A stretch of DNA of 64,000 nucleotides from Pseudomonas putida (GCF_028682175.1 NZ_JANHKS010000008.1:1-64000); one strand, 5' to 3'; positions 54,386-63,683 are shown, numbered from the stretch's first letter. Translations and numbers: made by a program. Notes: generated by a model not told the origin, from the letters alone.

Positions 54386-54496
54386 GGTGGGTGTTTCACC
54401 CCGTCTTGTTCTTATATGGCCCCGTTCTGGCACGGAACGTTCTACGGCTGACTTGCATCATTGGCCGGGTGGGGCTTACTGTCCATGGCAGAAAGC
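54386..54496. other. Leader and promoter side of glcD
   Basis: Short non-coding section upstream of glcD. It is followed by the GlcC boxes, an AT-rich part with TTAGTTAGATATGC (about 54561-54574) and a REP. I see no gene in the whole 54386-54764 gap. Confidence 0.5.
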
Positions 54497-54511
54497 ACTG
54501 GTCGAACCAGT
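54497..54511. promoter_or_regulatory. GlcC operator 1
   Basis: ACTGGTCGAACCAGT is a 15-bp palindrome of the form CTGGT-N3-ACCAG. FadR-subfamily regulators, to which GlcC belongs, bind TNGTNNNACNA. It is 112 bases upstream of glcD. Eight T residues follow, so it could be read as a terminator on the plus strand, but no gene ends there. Confidence 0.72.
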
Positions 54512-54603
54512 TTTTTTTGGCATTTGCACAAAGGTTTTTTATTAATCCTCGGAATATCAATTAGTTAGATATGCATTCCGTTGTTTCTTGTGTCGCATTT
54601 ATA

Positions 54604-54618
54604 ACTGGTCATACCAGA
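54604..54618. promoter_or_regulatory. GlcC operator 2
   Basis: ACTGGTCATACCAGA repeats the CTGGT-N3-ACCAG arrangement of operator 1, 107 bases away centre to centre, and is immediately left of a REP element, on the glcC side. Confidence 0.72.
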
Positions 54619-54626
54619 TCGCTTCT

Positions 54627-54733
54627 CGTAGCAGCCCGGCCGGGCGGCGCTCCGCTTGCCGGCGGGAGCGATGTGTCAGACAACTCATCTGTGACTGACA
54701 CACGGCTCCCGCCGGCAAGCCGTGCTGCTACGG
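54627..54733. repeat. REP palindrome with an insertion in one arm
   Basis: The left arm starts CGTAGCAGCCCGGCCGGGCG and resumes CTTGCCGGCGGG after about 15 extra bases (CGGGCGGCGCTCCG); the right arm is standard (CCGCCGGCAAGCCGTGCTGC). It lies 31 bases before glcC. Confidence 0.82.
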
Positions 54734-54764
54734 GATGTGTGGACACCTTTTGGAAAGAGGGCTT

Positions 54765-55538
54765 ATGGACAACCTCGTGCAAGCTTCCACCCCTCAGGTT
54801 GCGGACGTCGTCAGCGAGCGCATCGAGCGGCTGATCGTCGATGGCGTGCTCAAGGTCGGGCAACTCCTGCCTTCGGAGCGGCGCCTGACCGAGAAGCTGG
54901 GCGTCTCGCGCACCGCGCTGCGTGAAGGGCTCAAGCTGCTGCGTGCCCGGGGCATCATCGAAACCCGTCACGGCAAGGGCTCATTCGTTGCGCAGATGGG
55001 CGGCTTGGGCCTGTCCGCCGCATCGCCGCTGATGCACCTGTTCGCCTCGCAGCCGCGCACCCTCTATGACCTGTTCGAGGTGCGCAGCCTGCTGGAAGGG
55101 GAGTCAGCCCGCCTGGCGGCGCTGCGCGGTACCGACGCAGATTTCGTGCTCATCACCCGCGCCTACGACGCGCTGGTGGCGGCCCACGATCACGCGCTTG
55201 ATGCCAGCGAACACGCGCGGCTCGATCATGCCTTTCACCTGGCGATCAGCGAGGCATCCCACAACCCGGTGCTGGTACAGACCCTGCGCTCGCTGACAGA
55301 CCTGCTGCTCAACACGGTCTTTGCCTCGGTCAACAACCTCTATCACCGTGAAGCCCAGAAACGGCAGATCGACCGCCATCACGCCAGGCTCTACAACGCC
55401 GTCACCGGCCGCCTGCCGGATCAGGCGCGCAAGGCCGCCGTGGCGCACATCCAGAGCATCTGCGACAACCTGCGGGAAATCGAGAACGAAGAACAGCGAC
55501 TGGTCAGGGCCACCTTGCGCCTGGAGGGCTGGGCCTGA
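54765..55538 (+). CDS. glcC: GlcC, FadR-type GntR regulator of glycolate genes
   Basis: The 257-residue protein has a GntR winged helix (VADVVSERIERLIVDGVLKV, then LPSERRLTEKLGVSRTALRE) and an FCD effector domain with three metal-binding histidines (DHAFHLAISEASHNP, ... QIDRHHARLYNAV). E. coli GlcC is 254 residues and responds to glycolate. AGAGGG precedes the ATG at 54765. It is divergent from glcDEFGB, with two matching palindromes between. Confidence 0.92.
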   Translation: MDNLVQASTPQVADVVSERIERLIVDGVLKVGQLLPSERRLTEKLGVSRTALREGLKLLRARGIIETRHGKGSFVAQMGGLGLSAASPLMHLFASQPRTLYDLFEVRSLLEGESARLAALRGTDADFVLITRAYDALVAAHDHALDASEHARLDHAFHLAISEASHNPVLVQTLRSLTDLLLNTVFASVNNLYHREAQKRQIDRHHARLYNAVTGRLPDQARKAAVAHIQSICDNLREIENEEQRLVRATLRLEGWA

Positions 55539-55567
55539 CCTTGACAGCCACCGGTGAATGTCGCACT

Positions 55568-55593
55568 TTACGCATTGCGTAAGTCGTTTACGA
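55568..55593. promoter_or_regulatory. Probable HmgR box upstream of maiA
   Basis: A perfect palindrome TTACGCATTGCGTAA (55568-55582) is followed five bases later by TTACGA (55588-55593). The same 26-base arrangement, without gaps, occurs upstream of hmgA/hmgR at 58449. It ends 41 bases before maiA. Confidence 0.72.
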
Positions 55594-55634
55594 AAACCTG
55601 TTGATCAAAAACAATAACCAGCGCAGGCCTTCCC

Positions 55635-56267
55635 GTGGACCTATTCACCTACTACCGCTCGACCTCCAGCTACCGCGTGCGCATCGCGCTGGCGTTGAAG
55701 GGCCTTGAGGTCAATGCCATTCCCGTGAACCTGATCCGCGACGGCGGCGAACACCGCAAGCCCGCGTATCTGGCGGTCAATCCGCAAGGCCGGGTGCCAG
55801 CGCTGCGCCTGGAGAGCGGCGAGGTGGTGATTCAATCCATGGCGATGATCGAATACCTCGAAGAACGCTTCGCTAAGCCTGCGCTGCTGCCCGACGATCT
55901 GCTCGCCCGTGCCCGGCATCGGCAGGTGGCCGCCCTGATCGGCTGCGACATCCATCCGCTGCACAACGTCGCCGTGCTTAACCGCCTGCGCGGCCTGGGC
56001 CATGACGAAGGTGACGTGACCGCCTGGATCGGCCACTGGATCAGCGAAGGCTTCGCGGCCGTGGAAGCCTTGATCGGTGACGAGGATTTCTGTTTCGGCG
56101 TGGTGGGTCTGGCTGACCTTTATCTGCTGCCACAGTTGTATGCCGCGCGACGTTTCAATGTCGATTTGGGCGCATTCCCGCGCATATGCAGGGTCGAGGC
56201 GCTGGCGCTGGCCCATCCGGCGTTCCGCAAAGCGCACCCGGATGCGCAATCGGACAAGCCGGAGTAG
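55635..56267 (+). CDS. maiA: Maleylacetoacetate isomerase
   Basis: The 210-residue zeta-class glutathione transferase-like enzyme starts with a GTG and reads LFTYYRSTSSYRVRIALALK, containing the SSxR glutathione-site motif, then NPQGRVPALRLESGEVVIQS and ADLYLLPQLYAARRF. It isomerises maleylacetoacetate to fumarylacetoacetate in tyrosine breakdown. It is separated from hmgA-fahA but lies upstream of hpd, and shares the probable HmgR box. Confidence 0.92.
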   Translation: MDLFTYYRSTSSYRVRIALALKGLEVNAIPVNLIRDGGEHRKPAYLAVNPQGRVPALRLESGEVVIQSMAMIEYLEERFAKPALLPDDLLARARHRQVAALIGCDIHPLHNVAVLNRLRGLGHDEGDVTAWIGHWISEGFAAVEALIGDEDFCFGVVGLADLYLLPQLYAARRFNVDLGAFPRICRVEALALAHPAFRKAHPDAQSDKPE

Positions 56268-56409
56268 TCTGTCCCTTATGAAAATCTTCGGTCTGCAACT
56301 GATCTTCGGCGACTTTCTCGCCCGCAGCGTACGGGGCATTCCCTGTGCGCCACCTGCTCGACTGTGAACCTCGCCAACCAGCATTTCACTATTTAGCAGG
56401 AGCAAGACC

Positions 56410-57486
56410 GTGACTGATCTCTATGAAAACCCCATGGGCCTGATGGGCTTCGAGTTCATCGAATTCGCCTCGCCGACGCCCGGCTCGCTGGAGCCTGTGT
56501 TCCAGATGATGGGCTTCACCAAGGTCGCCAACCACCGTTCCAAGAACGTGGCGTTGTACCGCCAGGGCGCGATCAACATCATCCTCAACAATGAGCCTCA
56601 CAGCGAAGCGTCCTACTTTGCCGCCGAACACGGTCCTTCCGTGTGCGGTATGGCGTTCCGGGTCAAGGATTCGCAACACGCCTACAAACGCGCGCTGGAA
56701 CTGGGTGCACAGCCCATCGAAATCGCCACCGGCCCGATGGAGCTGCGCCTGCCCGCGATCAAGGGCATTGGCGGCGCGCCGCTGTACCTGATCGACCGTT
56801 TCGGCGAAGGCACGTCGATCTACGACATCGACTTCGTGTTCATCGAAGGTGTCGAGCGTCATCCAGAGGGTGCAGGCTTACAGTTCATCGACCATCTGAC
56901 CCACAACGTCTATCGCGGACGCATGGCGTACTGGGCGAATTTCTATGAAAAGCTGTTCAACTTCCGTGAAATTCGTTACTTCGACATCAAGGGCGAATAC
57001 ACCGGCCTGACTTCCAAGGCCATGACCGCACCCGACGGCATGATCCGCATCCCGCTGAACGAGGAGTCGTCCAAGGGCGCGGGGCAGATCGAAGAGTTTT
57101 TGATGCAGTTCAACGGTGAAGGCATCCAGCACGTGGCGTTTTTCACCGACGACCTGATCAAGACCTGGGATCGCCTGAAAGCTCTGGGCATGCGCTTCAT
57201 GACTGCGCCTCCCGGCACCTATTACGAGATGCTTCAGGGGCGCATCCCCGACCACGGCGAGCCCGAGGCCGAGTTGCAGTCCCGTGGCATCTTGCTGGAC
57301 GGCACTTCAGAGGGCGGCAACAAACGCCTGCTGCTGCAGATCTTCTCGGAAACCCTGATGGGCCCGGTGTTCTTCGAATTCATCCAGCGCAAGGGCGATG
57401 ACGGGTTCGGCGAGGGCAACTTCAAGGCGCTGTTCGAGTCGATCGAGCGCGATCAGGTGCGGCGCGGGGTGCTGACCACCGATTAA
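56410..57486 (+). CDS. hpd: 4-hydroxyphenylpyruvate dioxygenase
   Basis: The 358-residue non-haem iron enzyme converts 4-hydroxyphenylpyruvate to homogentisate. Iron ligands by position are His162 (IDHLTHNV), His241 (GIQHVAFF) and Glu323 (FFEFIQRKG), one residue offset from the P. fluorescens enzyme. Length is that of the short Pseudomonas form. The start is a GTG with AGGAG eight bases upstream. It follows maiA after 142 bases; a REP follows. Confidence 0.95.
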   Translation: MTDLYENPMGLMGFEFIEFASPTPGSLEPVFQMMGFTKVANHRSKNVALYRQGAINIILNNEPHSEASYFAAEHGPSVCGMAFRVKDSQHAYKRALELGAQPIEIATGPMELRLPAIKGIGGAPLYLIDRFGEGTSIYDIDFVFIEGVERHPEGAGLQFIDHLTHNVYRGRMAYWANFYEKLFNFREIRYFDIKGEYTGLTSKAMTAPDGMIRIPLNEESSKGAGQIEEFLMQFNGEGIQHVAFFTDDLIKTWDRLKALGMRFMTAPPGTYYEMLQGRIPDHGEPEAELQSRGILLDGTSEGGNKRLLLQIFSETLMGPVFFEFIQRKGDDGFGEGNFKALFESIERDQVRRGVLTTD

Positions 57487-57498
57487 TCGGTTGGTTAT

Positions 57499-57593
57499 CC
57501 CCCGTAGCAGCACGGCTTGCCGGCGGGACGGTGTGTCAGGCAACTCATCTTTGACTGACTCACCGCGTCGCGGGCAAGCGCGCTCCTACAGGG
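57499..57593. repeat. Hybrid REP palindrome
   Basis: The left arm CCCGTAGCAGCACGGCTTGC is of the GCTTGCCGGC family; the right arm GCGGGCAAGCGCGCTCCTAC is closer to the GCTTGCCCGCGA family, and it ends with CTCCTACAGGG. Confidence 0.82.
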
Positions 57594-57594
57594 C

Positions 57595-58386
57595 TCAGGC
57601 TTTTGGCATTTCCCCACCCATCCGCGCGCTGATCGCGCGGGCGGTGTGCAGCAGTTTCTGCGCCGCCAGGGCCTGATGCTCACCGGTAAACACCGACGCC
57701 GATCCCACCACCGTCACCACACCCACCAGCTTGTTGCCCATGGCAAACACCGGGGACGACACCGCGTTCACGCCGGCCATCAACAAACCGTGGATCTGAT
57801 GCACGCAGGTCGCGCGAATTTCCTCGACATGGCGCTCCACTTCCTTGAGCTGTGCAGCCGACAGCACAGCCGACTCCTGCTGGCGCAGGGCAGCGGTTTC
57901 GGCGTTCGACAAGAAGGTGTCGAACACCAGTCCCGTGGAGGAGCCGAGCAATGGCAGCACCGAGCCGATCTGCGTGACCAGGGTCACCGCGCCCAGGGAC
58001 TGCTCGACGTACACCACGGTCGGCCCCTTGTTGCCCCACACCGCCAGGAAGCAGGTTTCGTTCAGCTCGTCACGCAAGGCGATCAGCTCGGGGGCCGAGA
58101 TTTTCAGCACATCCAGTTGGCTCAAGGCGGCAAGACCAACCTGCAAGGCCGAGCGCCCCAGCCGGTAATGGTTGGTGATCGGATCCTGCTCGGCAAAGCC
58201 GCTGTCCACCAGTGCCTGCAGGTAGCGATGCACCTTGCTGGCCGGCATCGAGACGTGCTCGGCGAGCCTGGACAGCGAGGTGGCGGGCGCCAGTTCCGCC
58301 AGGGCCTTGAGGATGCCGACGCCGACTTCGGCGGACTGCACTTTCTGTTGGCGGGGAGCGGGGGCGGTTGCGGATGGATCGGTCAT
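57595..58386 (-). CDS. hmgR: HmgR, IclR-family repressor of homogentisate genes
   Basis: The 263-residue protein has an N-terminal winged helix (GVGILKALAELAPATSLSRL and MPASKVHRYLQALVDSGFAE) and a GAF-like IclR effector domain with GNKGPTVVYVEQ and GVNAVSSPVF. In P. putida HmgR is divergent from hmgABC and is induced by homogentisate; the same divergent position here supports the call. It ends right beside a REP. Its target box is at 58449-58474. Confidence 0.87.
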   Translation of the reverse strand: MTDPSATAPAPRQQKVQSAEVGVGILKALAELAPATSLSRLAEHVSMPASKVHRYLQALVDSGFAEQDPITNHYRLGRSALQVGLAALSQLDVLKISAPELIALRDELNETCFLAVWGNKGPTVVYVEQSLGAVTLVTQIGSVLPLLGSSTGLVFDTFLSNAETAALRQQESAVLSAAQLKEVERHVEEIRATCVHQIHGLLMAGVNAVSSPVFAMGNKLVGVVTVVGSASVFTGEHQALAAQKLLHTARAISARMGGEMPKA

Positions 58387-58448
58387 GAGCAGGGCGTGCG
58401 CCGGTCTGGAAAGGCTGCTTTATAGCTTGACCGTTGTTCAAACTCAAA

Positions 58449-58474
58449 TTACGTTATGCGTAAACAGATTACGA
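58449..58474. promoter_or_regulatory. Probable HmgR box upstream of hmgR and hmgA
   Basis: TTACGTTATGCGTAA (58449-58463), then TTACGA at 58469-58474. It matches the maiA box base for base over most of 26 positions, including both TTACG, the TGCGTAA and the final TTACGA. Confidence 0.7.
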
Positions 58475-58489
58475 TTGGCGTTGCTCATA

Positions 58490-58581
58490 CCTGTAGGAGT
58501 GAGCTTGCTCGCGATAGCGGTATGACTGCGCCCCGTGCTGTGACTGACACACCGAATCGCGAGCAAGCTCACTCCTACAGG
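58490..58581. repeat. REP palindrome in the hmgR-hmgA gap (GCTTGCTCGCGA family)
   Basis: Arms CCTGTAGGAGTGAGCTTGCT and the complement ending CTCCTACAGG lie between the HmgR box and hmgA. If the hmgA promoter is at the box, the REP is in its 5' leader, which is an unusual place. Confidence 0.88.
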
Positions 58582-58622
58582 AAATGTGTTGGTCGACGGT
58601 TCAATAACAACAAGAGGTCAAG

Positions 58623-59939
58623 ATGTTCACCAAACCCGCATCCGAGCCGCTCAATTACCAGACCGGCTTCGGCAACCAGTTCAGCAGCGAGGCGGTGCCG
58701 GGTGCGTTGCCGGCCGGGCAGAACTCGCCGCAGCGTCATCCTCTGGGCCTGTATGCCGAGCAGTTCTCCGGCACCGCGTTCACCGTGCCCCGCGCCGAAG
58801 CACGGCGCAGCTGGCTGTACCGCATCAAGCCTTCTGCGGCCCATCCGCAGTTCAAGCGCCTTGAGCGTCAGATCACAGGCCTTGAACAAGGTCCGGTGAC
58901 GCCCAACCGCCTGCGCTGGAACGCCTTCGACATCCCCGCTGAACCCACCGATTTCATCGACGGCCTCATCGCCCTGGCCAGCACCAGCGCGGCGGATCAG
59001 GCCGAAGGCGTGAGCATTTATGTCTACACCGCCAACCAGTCGATGCAGCGTGCATTCTTCAACGCCGATGGCGAATGGCTGCTGGTGCCGCAACAGGGCT
59101 GCTTGCGCCTGGTCACCGAGCTAGGCCTGCTGGACATCGAGCCGCAGCAAATCGCGGTGATTCCCCGTGGCCTGAAATTCAGCGTGCAACTGCTTGACGG
59201 CACGGCTCGCGGTTACCTCTGCGAGAACCACGGCTGCGCCTTGCGCCTCCCGGACCTGGGCCCCATAGGCAGCAACGGGCTGGCGAACCCTCGGGATTTC
59301 CAGGTGCCGGTCGCCTGTTTCGAAAACACTGAACAACCCACAGTGCTGGTGCAAAAGTTCCTCGGCGAGCTCTGGGCGGCGCAACTGGAACATTCGCCAT
59401 TCGATGTGGTGGCCTGGCATGGCAACAACGTGCCGTACAAGTACGACCTGCGCCGGTTCAACACCATTGGCACGGTGAGCTATGACCACCCGGACCCGTC
59501 GATCTTCACGGTCCTGACCTCGCCGGGAGCTACCCACGGTCAGGCCAACATCGATTTCGTGATCTTCCCGCCGCGCTGGATGGTGGCGGAAAACACCTTC
59601 CGCCCGCCGTGGTTTCACCGCAACCTGATGAACGAGTTCATGGGCCTGATCGACGGCGCCTACGACGCCAAGGCCGAAGGCTTCATGCCGGGCGGGGTGT
59701 CGCTGCACAACTGCATGAGCGCCCATGGCCCGGACAACGCGACGGCGGAAAAGGCCATCGCCGCTGATCTTGCGCCACACAAGATCGAACAGACCATGGC
59801 CTTCATGTTCGAGACGGGCAAGGTCCTGCGCCCCAGCCGTCATGCCCTACACTGCCCGCAACTGCAAGGCGACTACGACGCCTGCTGGAACGGCATCGCC
59901 AGAACCTTCAAACCTCTGGACACGGATAACCAACGATGA
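58623..59939 (+). CDS. hmgA: Homogentisate 1,2-dioxygenase
   Basis: The 438-residue iron enzyme opens the ring of homogentisate to maleylacetoacetate. The iron ligands are visible: His332 (PPWFHRN), Glu338 (LMNEFMG) and His368 (MSAHGPD). The [20 protein letters not shown] start is typical. AAGAGG precedes the ATG. It overlaps fahA by four bases (ATGA). Confidence 0.96.
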   Translation: MFTKPASEPLNYQTGFGNQFSSEAVPGALPAGQNSPQRHPLGLYAEQFSGTAFTVPRAEARRSWLYRIKPSAAHPQFKRLERQITGLEQGPVTPNRLRWNAFDIPAEPTDFIDGLIALASTSAADQAEGVSIYVYTANQSMQRAFFNADGEWLLVPQQGCLRLVTELGLLDIEPQQIAVIPRGLKFSVQLLDGTARGYLCENHGCALRLPDLGPIGSNGLANPRDFQVPVACFENTEQPTVLVQKFLGELWAAQLEHSPFDVVAWHGNNVPYKYDLRRFNTIGTVSYDHPDPSIFTVLTSPGATHGQANIDFVIFPPRWMVAENTFRPPWFHRNLMNEFMGLIDGAYDAKAEGFMPGGVSLHNCMSAHGPDNATAEKAIAADLAPHKIEQTMAFMFETGKVLRPSRHALHCPQLQGDYDACWNGIARTFKPLDTDNQR

Positions 59940-61213
59940 GTACTTCCCTTCATGCCCGCAGTTGGGTGACCTCTGCCAACGATCACCCTGATTTTCCGCT
60001 GCAGAACCTGCCATTCGGGGTGTTCAGCGCCAGCAACCTCAGCCGGCGCGGCGGGGTGGCCATCGGCGACTGCATTCTTGACCTGCAAGCTGCGCTGGAA
60101 AGCGGCTGTTTCACCGGGCAGGCGCGGATTGCCGCCGAAGCCGCAGGGCGCGGGCAGCTCAACGATTTCTTCGCCCTGGGCGCCTCGGCGCGTCAGGCGC
60201 TGCGCCTTGAACTGCTGCAACTGCTGGACGAAAGCAGCCCGGCCCGCGAAGACCTGCTGCACCCCATGAACGCGTGTCAGATGCACCTGCCGGCGCAGGT
60301 CGGCGACTACACCGATTTCTACGTGGGCATCCATCACGCCACCAACGTCGGCAAGCTGTTTCGCCCTGACAATCCACTGCTGCCCAACTACAAGTACGTG
60401 CCCATTGCCTACCACGGCCGGGCGTCGACGCTGTGCGTGTCCGGCACGCCGGTCAAGCGCCCGAGCGGTCAGACCCTGGCCCCAGGCGCTGAAGCGCCCA
60501 CCTTCGGCCCGAGCAAGCGGCTGGATTACGAGCTGGAAGTCGGGGTGTGGATGGGGCCGGGCAACGAGACCGGCGAGCCCATCGGCATCGGTCAGGCAGG
60601 TGAGCACATCGCCGGCTTCTGCCTGCTCAACGACTGGTCGGCGCGGGATCTGCAAGCCTGGGAATACCAGCCGCTGGGTCCGTTTCTGTCCAAGAGTTTT
60701 GCCACCAGCATTTCACCCTGGGTGGTGACCAGCGAGGCGCTGGCGCCGTTTCGCAGCGAGCAACCACAGCGGCCTGAAGGTGACCCGCGGCCGCTGGAAT
60801 ACCTGTTCGATGAACAGGACCAGGAGCAAGGCGCGCTGGACATCGAACTGGAGGTGCTGCTGCTGACGGCGCTGATGAAAGAGCAGGGCATGGCCCCGCA
60901 ACGGCTGGCGTTGAGCAACACCCTGAACATGTACTGGACGGTGGCGCAGATGGTCGCCCATCACAGCGTCAACGGTTGCAAGTTGCAGCCGGGGGATCTG
61001 TTCGGCACCGGCACCCTGTCCGGCCCGCAGCAGGGGCAATTCGGCAGCCTGCTGGAGATCACCGAAGGCGGCAGGCACTCGGTAGAGTTGCCGAGCGGCG
61101 AGACGCGCAAGTTCCTGGAGGCGGGGGACGAGGTGATTCTCAAGGCACGCTGCCGTCGCGACGGTGAGGTCAGCATCGGCTTTGGCGAGTGTCGTGGGGT
61201 GATTGTTGGGTAA
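59936..61213 (+). CDS. fahA: Fumarylacetoacetase
   Basis: The 425-residue enzyme hydrolyses fumarylacetoacetate to fumarate and acetoacetate. Seen blocks are an N-terminal [30 protein letters not shown] with metal and catalytic residues, [35 protein letters not shown] and a C-terminal [10 protein letters not shown]. It is translationally coupled to hmgA and closes the pathway together with the maiA gene upstream. Confidence 0.95.
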   Translation: MSTSLHARSWVTSANDHPDFPLQNLPFGVFSASNLSRRGGVAIGDCILDLQAALESGCFTGQARIAAEAAGRGQLNDFFALGASARQALRLELLQLLDESSPAREDLLHPMNACQMHLPAQVGDYTDFYVGIHHATNVGKLFRPDNPLLPNYKYVPIAYHGRASTLCVSGTPVKRPSGQTLAPGAEAPTFGPSKRLDYELEVGVWMGPGNETGEPIGIGQAGEHIAGFCLLNDWSARDLQAWEYQPLGPFLSKSFATSISPWVVTSEALAPFRSEQPQRPEGDPRPLEYLFDEQDQEQGALDIELEVLLLTALMKEQGMAPQRLALSNTLNMYWTVAQMVAHHSVNGCKLQPGDLFGTGTLSGPQQGQFGSLLEITEGGRHSVELPSGETRKFLEAGDEVILKARCRRDGEVSIGFGECRGVIVG

Positions 61214-61233
61214 CTCGGTTTGATCAATTGAAT

Positions 61234-61327
61234 CCTGTGGAAGCGGGCTCGCCCGCGAAGGCGGTGGATCAGTCACCATTCAGGCGTCAGATCCGACGTA
61301 TTCGCGGGCAAGCCCGCTCCCACAGGG
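61234..61327. repeat. REP palindrome (GCTTGCCCGCGA family)
   Basis: Arms CCTGTGGAAGCGGGCTCGCC and GGCAAGCCCGCTCCCACAGG pair with two mismatches. It lies between the convergent fahA and D-aminoacylase genes. Confidence 0.85.
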
Positions 61328-61363
61328 TTAACGTGGTGCATCAGTTGAGGGCACGACCACTCG

Positions 61364-62821
61364 TCAGGCAAATCCTTCGACCAACGACCCCGTTCTCGGC
61401 AAAAACCGCCCCTGCCGCTCACCCTGCACCTTGCCCTGGGCATAACTCAAATGCCCGTTCACCCACACTCCGTCGATGCCTTCGGCGGCGCGTTTGGGTT
61501 CCTTGAAATCCGCCACGTCGCGTACCGTTTCAGGGTCGAACAACACCAGGTCGGCCCAATAGCCCTCACGCACGAAGCCGCGCTCGTGCAGGCCAAAGCG
61601 GGTGGCTGTCAGTCCCGTCATCTTGTGAATGGCGGTGTGCAGCGGAAACAGTCCCAGGTCCCGGCTGAAATGCCCAAGCACCCGAGGGAACGCACCCCAC
61701 AGGCGAGGGTGTGGGAAAGGGTCTTCCGGTAGGCCATCGGAGCCGATCATCGACAGTGGGTGCTTCATGATGTTCTGTACGTCGTTTTCATCCATGCCGT
61801 AGTACACCGCCCCGGCCGGCTGCAGCTTTTTCGCAGCGTCAATCAGTGACAGGCCCCAGTCGGCGGCGATGTCTTTCAGATCGCGCCCGCCCTGATCCGG
61901 GTGTGGCGTGGACCAGGTAATGGTGATGCGAAACGCATCGGTGACCTGCTTCAAGTCCAGCGTCGAGGAACTGGCGGCATAGGGATAACAGTCGCAGCCC
62001 ACCGGGTGGCTCTGCGCGGCTTTTTCCAGTGAGGCCAGCAGTTGCGGGCTGCGGCCCCAGTTGCCGGCACCTGCGCATTTCATGTGGGAAATGACCACCG
62101 GCGAGCGCGCATGGCGACCGATGTCGAAGGCCTCGTCCATGGCCTCCAGCACCGGCTCGAACTCGCTGCGCAGGTGCGTGGTGTAGACCGCGCCAAATGC
62201 GGTCAACTCTTCGGCCAGTTGCTTGACCTCATCGGTTTCTGCCGAGTACGCCGTGGCATAGGCCAACCCGGTGGAAAGCCCCAGCGCGCCGTCCTCCAGG
62301 CTCTCGCGCAGTTGCTCGCGCATGGCGCTGATTTCGTCAGGTCTTGCCGTGCGGAACAGATCGTCCAGATGATTGCTGCGCAGCGCCGTGTGGCCGATCA
62401 GCGCCGCGACGTTGACCGCCGGGCGGGCCTTGTCCACCGCCTTGCGATAATCACTGAAACGCGGATAGGCAAAGGCCTTGGCCGGGCCGAGCAGGTTCAT
62501 CGGGTCCGGCGGGTCGCCCGCCAGGGTCACGGGCGAGGCACTGATGCCACAGTTGCCGACGATCACTGTGGTCACGCCCTGGGTGATCTTGGGCAGCATC
62601 TCGGGATGGCGGATCACCACGGTGTCGTCATGGGTGTGCACGTCGATGAAGCCCGGCGCGAGCACGCGGCCCGCCGCGTTGATTTCCTCGCCGGCGGACA
62701 CCCCGTCAAGGTCGCCGATGCGCTGGATGCGCCCGTCGCGGATCGCCACGTCGGCGCGCACGCCGGGGGTGTCGCTGCCGTCGATCACCAGCGCGTCGCG
62801 GATGATAAGGTCGTAAAGCAT
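61364..62821 (-). CDS. N-acyl-D-amino acid deacylase (D-aminoacylase)
   Basis: The 485-residue amidohydrolase has the metal motif His62-x-His64 (FIDVHTHDD), the cysteine metal ligand Cys91 in GNCGIS, and later YTTHLRSE, VISHMKCAG and MIGSDGLPED with the catalytic Asp. This set marks the N-acyl-D-amino acid deacylase family. It removes acyl groups from D-amino acids in the cytoplasm. It follows the RpiR gene by one base and a GntP permease, so a transport-deacylation-regulation unit is likely. Confidence 0.87.
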   Translation of the reverse strand: MLYDLIIRDALVIDGSDTPGVRADVAIRDGRIQRIGDLDGVSAGEEINAAGRVLAPGFIDVHTHDDTVVIRHPEMLPKITQGVTTVIVGNCGISASPVTLAGDPPDPMNLLGPAKAFAYPRFSDYRKAVDKARPAVNVAALIGHTALRSNHLDDLFRTARPDEISAMREQLRESLEDGALGLSTGLAYATAYSAETDEVKQLAEELTAFGAVYTTHLRSEFEPVLEAMDEAFDIGRHARSPVVISHMKCAGAGNWGRSPQLLASLEKAAQSHPVGCDCYPYAASSSTLDLKQVTDAFRITITWSTPHPDQGGRDLKDIAADWGLSLIDAAKKLQPAGAVYYGMDENDVQNIMKHPLSMIGSDGLPEDPFPHPRLWGAFPRVLGHFSRDLGLFPLHTAIHKMTGLTATRFGLHERGFVREGYWADLVLFDPETVRDVADFKEPKRAAEGIDGVWVNGHLSYAQGKVQGERQGRFLPRTGSLVEGFA

Positions 62822-62822
62822 G

Positions 62823-63683
62823 TCAGTCTCCAAGCGGCAGGCCGTCGTCACCGCCGCGATAGTCATCCAGGGCCAGTTTGATCCGGCGCAGGCGTTCCTG
62901 ATTGTCGTCCGGGGCCAGCAGGGCAAGCTCGGTGGCCAGCACGTCGATGGTCAGCAACATGCCGTAGCGCGCCGCCGTGGGTTTGTAGATGAAATTGGTT
63001 TCGGCGATCTGCAGCGGCAGCACGACGTCGGCAAGCTGCGCCAAGGGCGAGTCGGGCAGGGTGATGGCCAGGGTTTTCGCGCCGTAGCTGCGGGCCAGGC
63101 TCACCACCTCCAGCAGCTCCGGCGTGCGGCCGCTCAAGGAACAGACGATCAGGCTGTGATCGGGCCCCAGGGTCGCGGCGATCAGGCGCATCATCACCGG
63201 GTCTCGGCTGGCGGAAATGGGATAGCCCAGGCGCACCAGACGGGTCTGCAGTTCTTCGCTGCACAGGCTGGAGCAGCCGCCCATGCCGAAGCTGTGGAGC
63301 ATGCGCGCCGGGGCGAGCAGGGCCACCGCCGCCTTGAAACGCGCGTCGTCGAAGCCTGCCAGGTGCTGGCGCAGGGTTGATTCGATATCGCCGACGATCT
63401 GAGTGAAAAACGCCGATTGCTCCGGCGCCTGCTCCGGGTTCAGAAAGCGGCTGCCTACACCACTGGCCTGGGCCAGTTGCAGGCGCAGATCGCGCAGATC
63501 CTTGCAGCCGATGCTGCGGGCAAAGCGCGACAGCGTGGCGCTGCTGACTTCGGCGCGGCTGGCCAGTTCGTCGAGGCTGGCGCTGGCGGCGAAGGCGACG
63601 TCGCTCAGAATCAGCCGGGCGATCCGGCCTTCACCGGCGCTGAAGGAATCCTGGCGGGCGCGGATCTGGTAAAGGATGTCCAC
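62823..63683 (-). CDS. MurR/RpiR-family regulator with SIS domain
   Basis: The 286-residue protein has an N-terminal RpiR helix-turn-helix (ASLDELASRAEVSSATLSRF, about residues 36-55, quoted in part) and a C-terminal SIS domain (MLHSFGMGGCSSL, CSLSGRTPELLEVVSLARSY). SIS domains in this family bind phosphosugars or amino-sugar acids. It sits between the GntP gene and the D-aminoacylase gene, on the same strand as both. Confidence 0.86.
   Translation of the reverse strand: MDILYQIRARQDSFSAGEGRIARLILSDVAFAASASLDELASRAEVSSATLSRFARSIGCKDLRDLRLQLAQASGVGSRFLNPEQAPEQSAFFTQIVGDIESTLRQHLAGFDDARFKAAVALLAPARMLHSFGMGGCSSLCSEELQTRLVRLGYPISASRDPVMMRLIAATLGPDHSLIVCSLSGRTPELLEVVSLARSYGAKTLAITLPDSPLAQLADVVLPLQIAETNFIYKPTAARYGMLLTIDVLATELALLAPDDNQERLRRIKLALDDYRGGDDGLPLGD

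Noticed and set aside
54497..54520. A terminator (hairpin plus T8) upstream of glcD
   Set aside because: No gene ends there, and the hairpin is one of two matching CTGGT-N3-ACCAG palindromes, so an operator explains it better.
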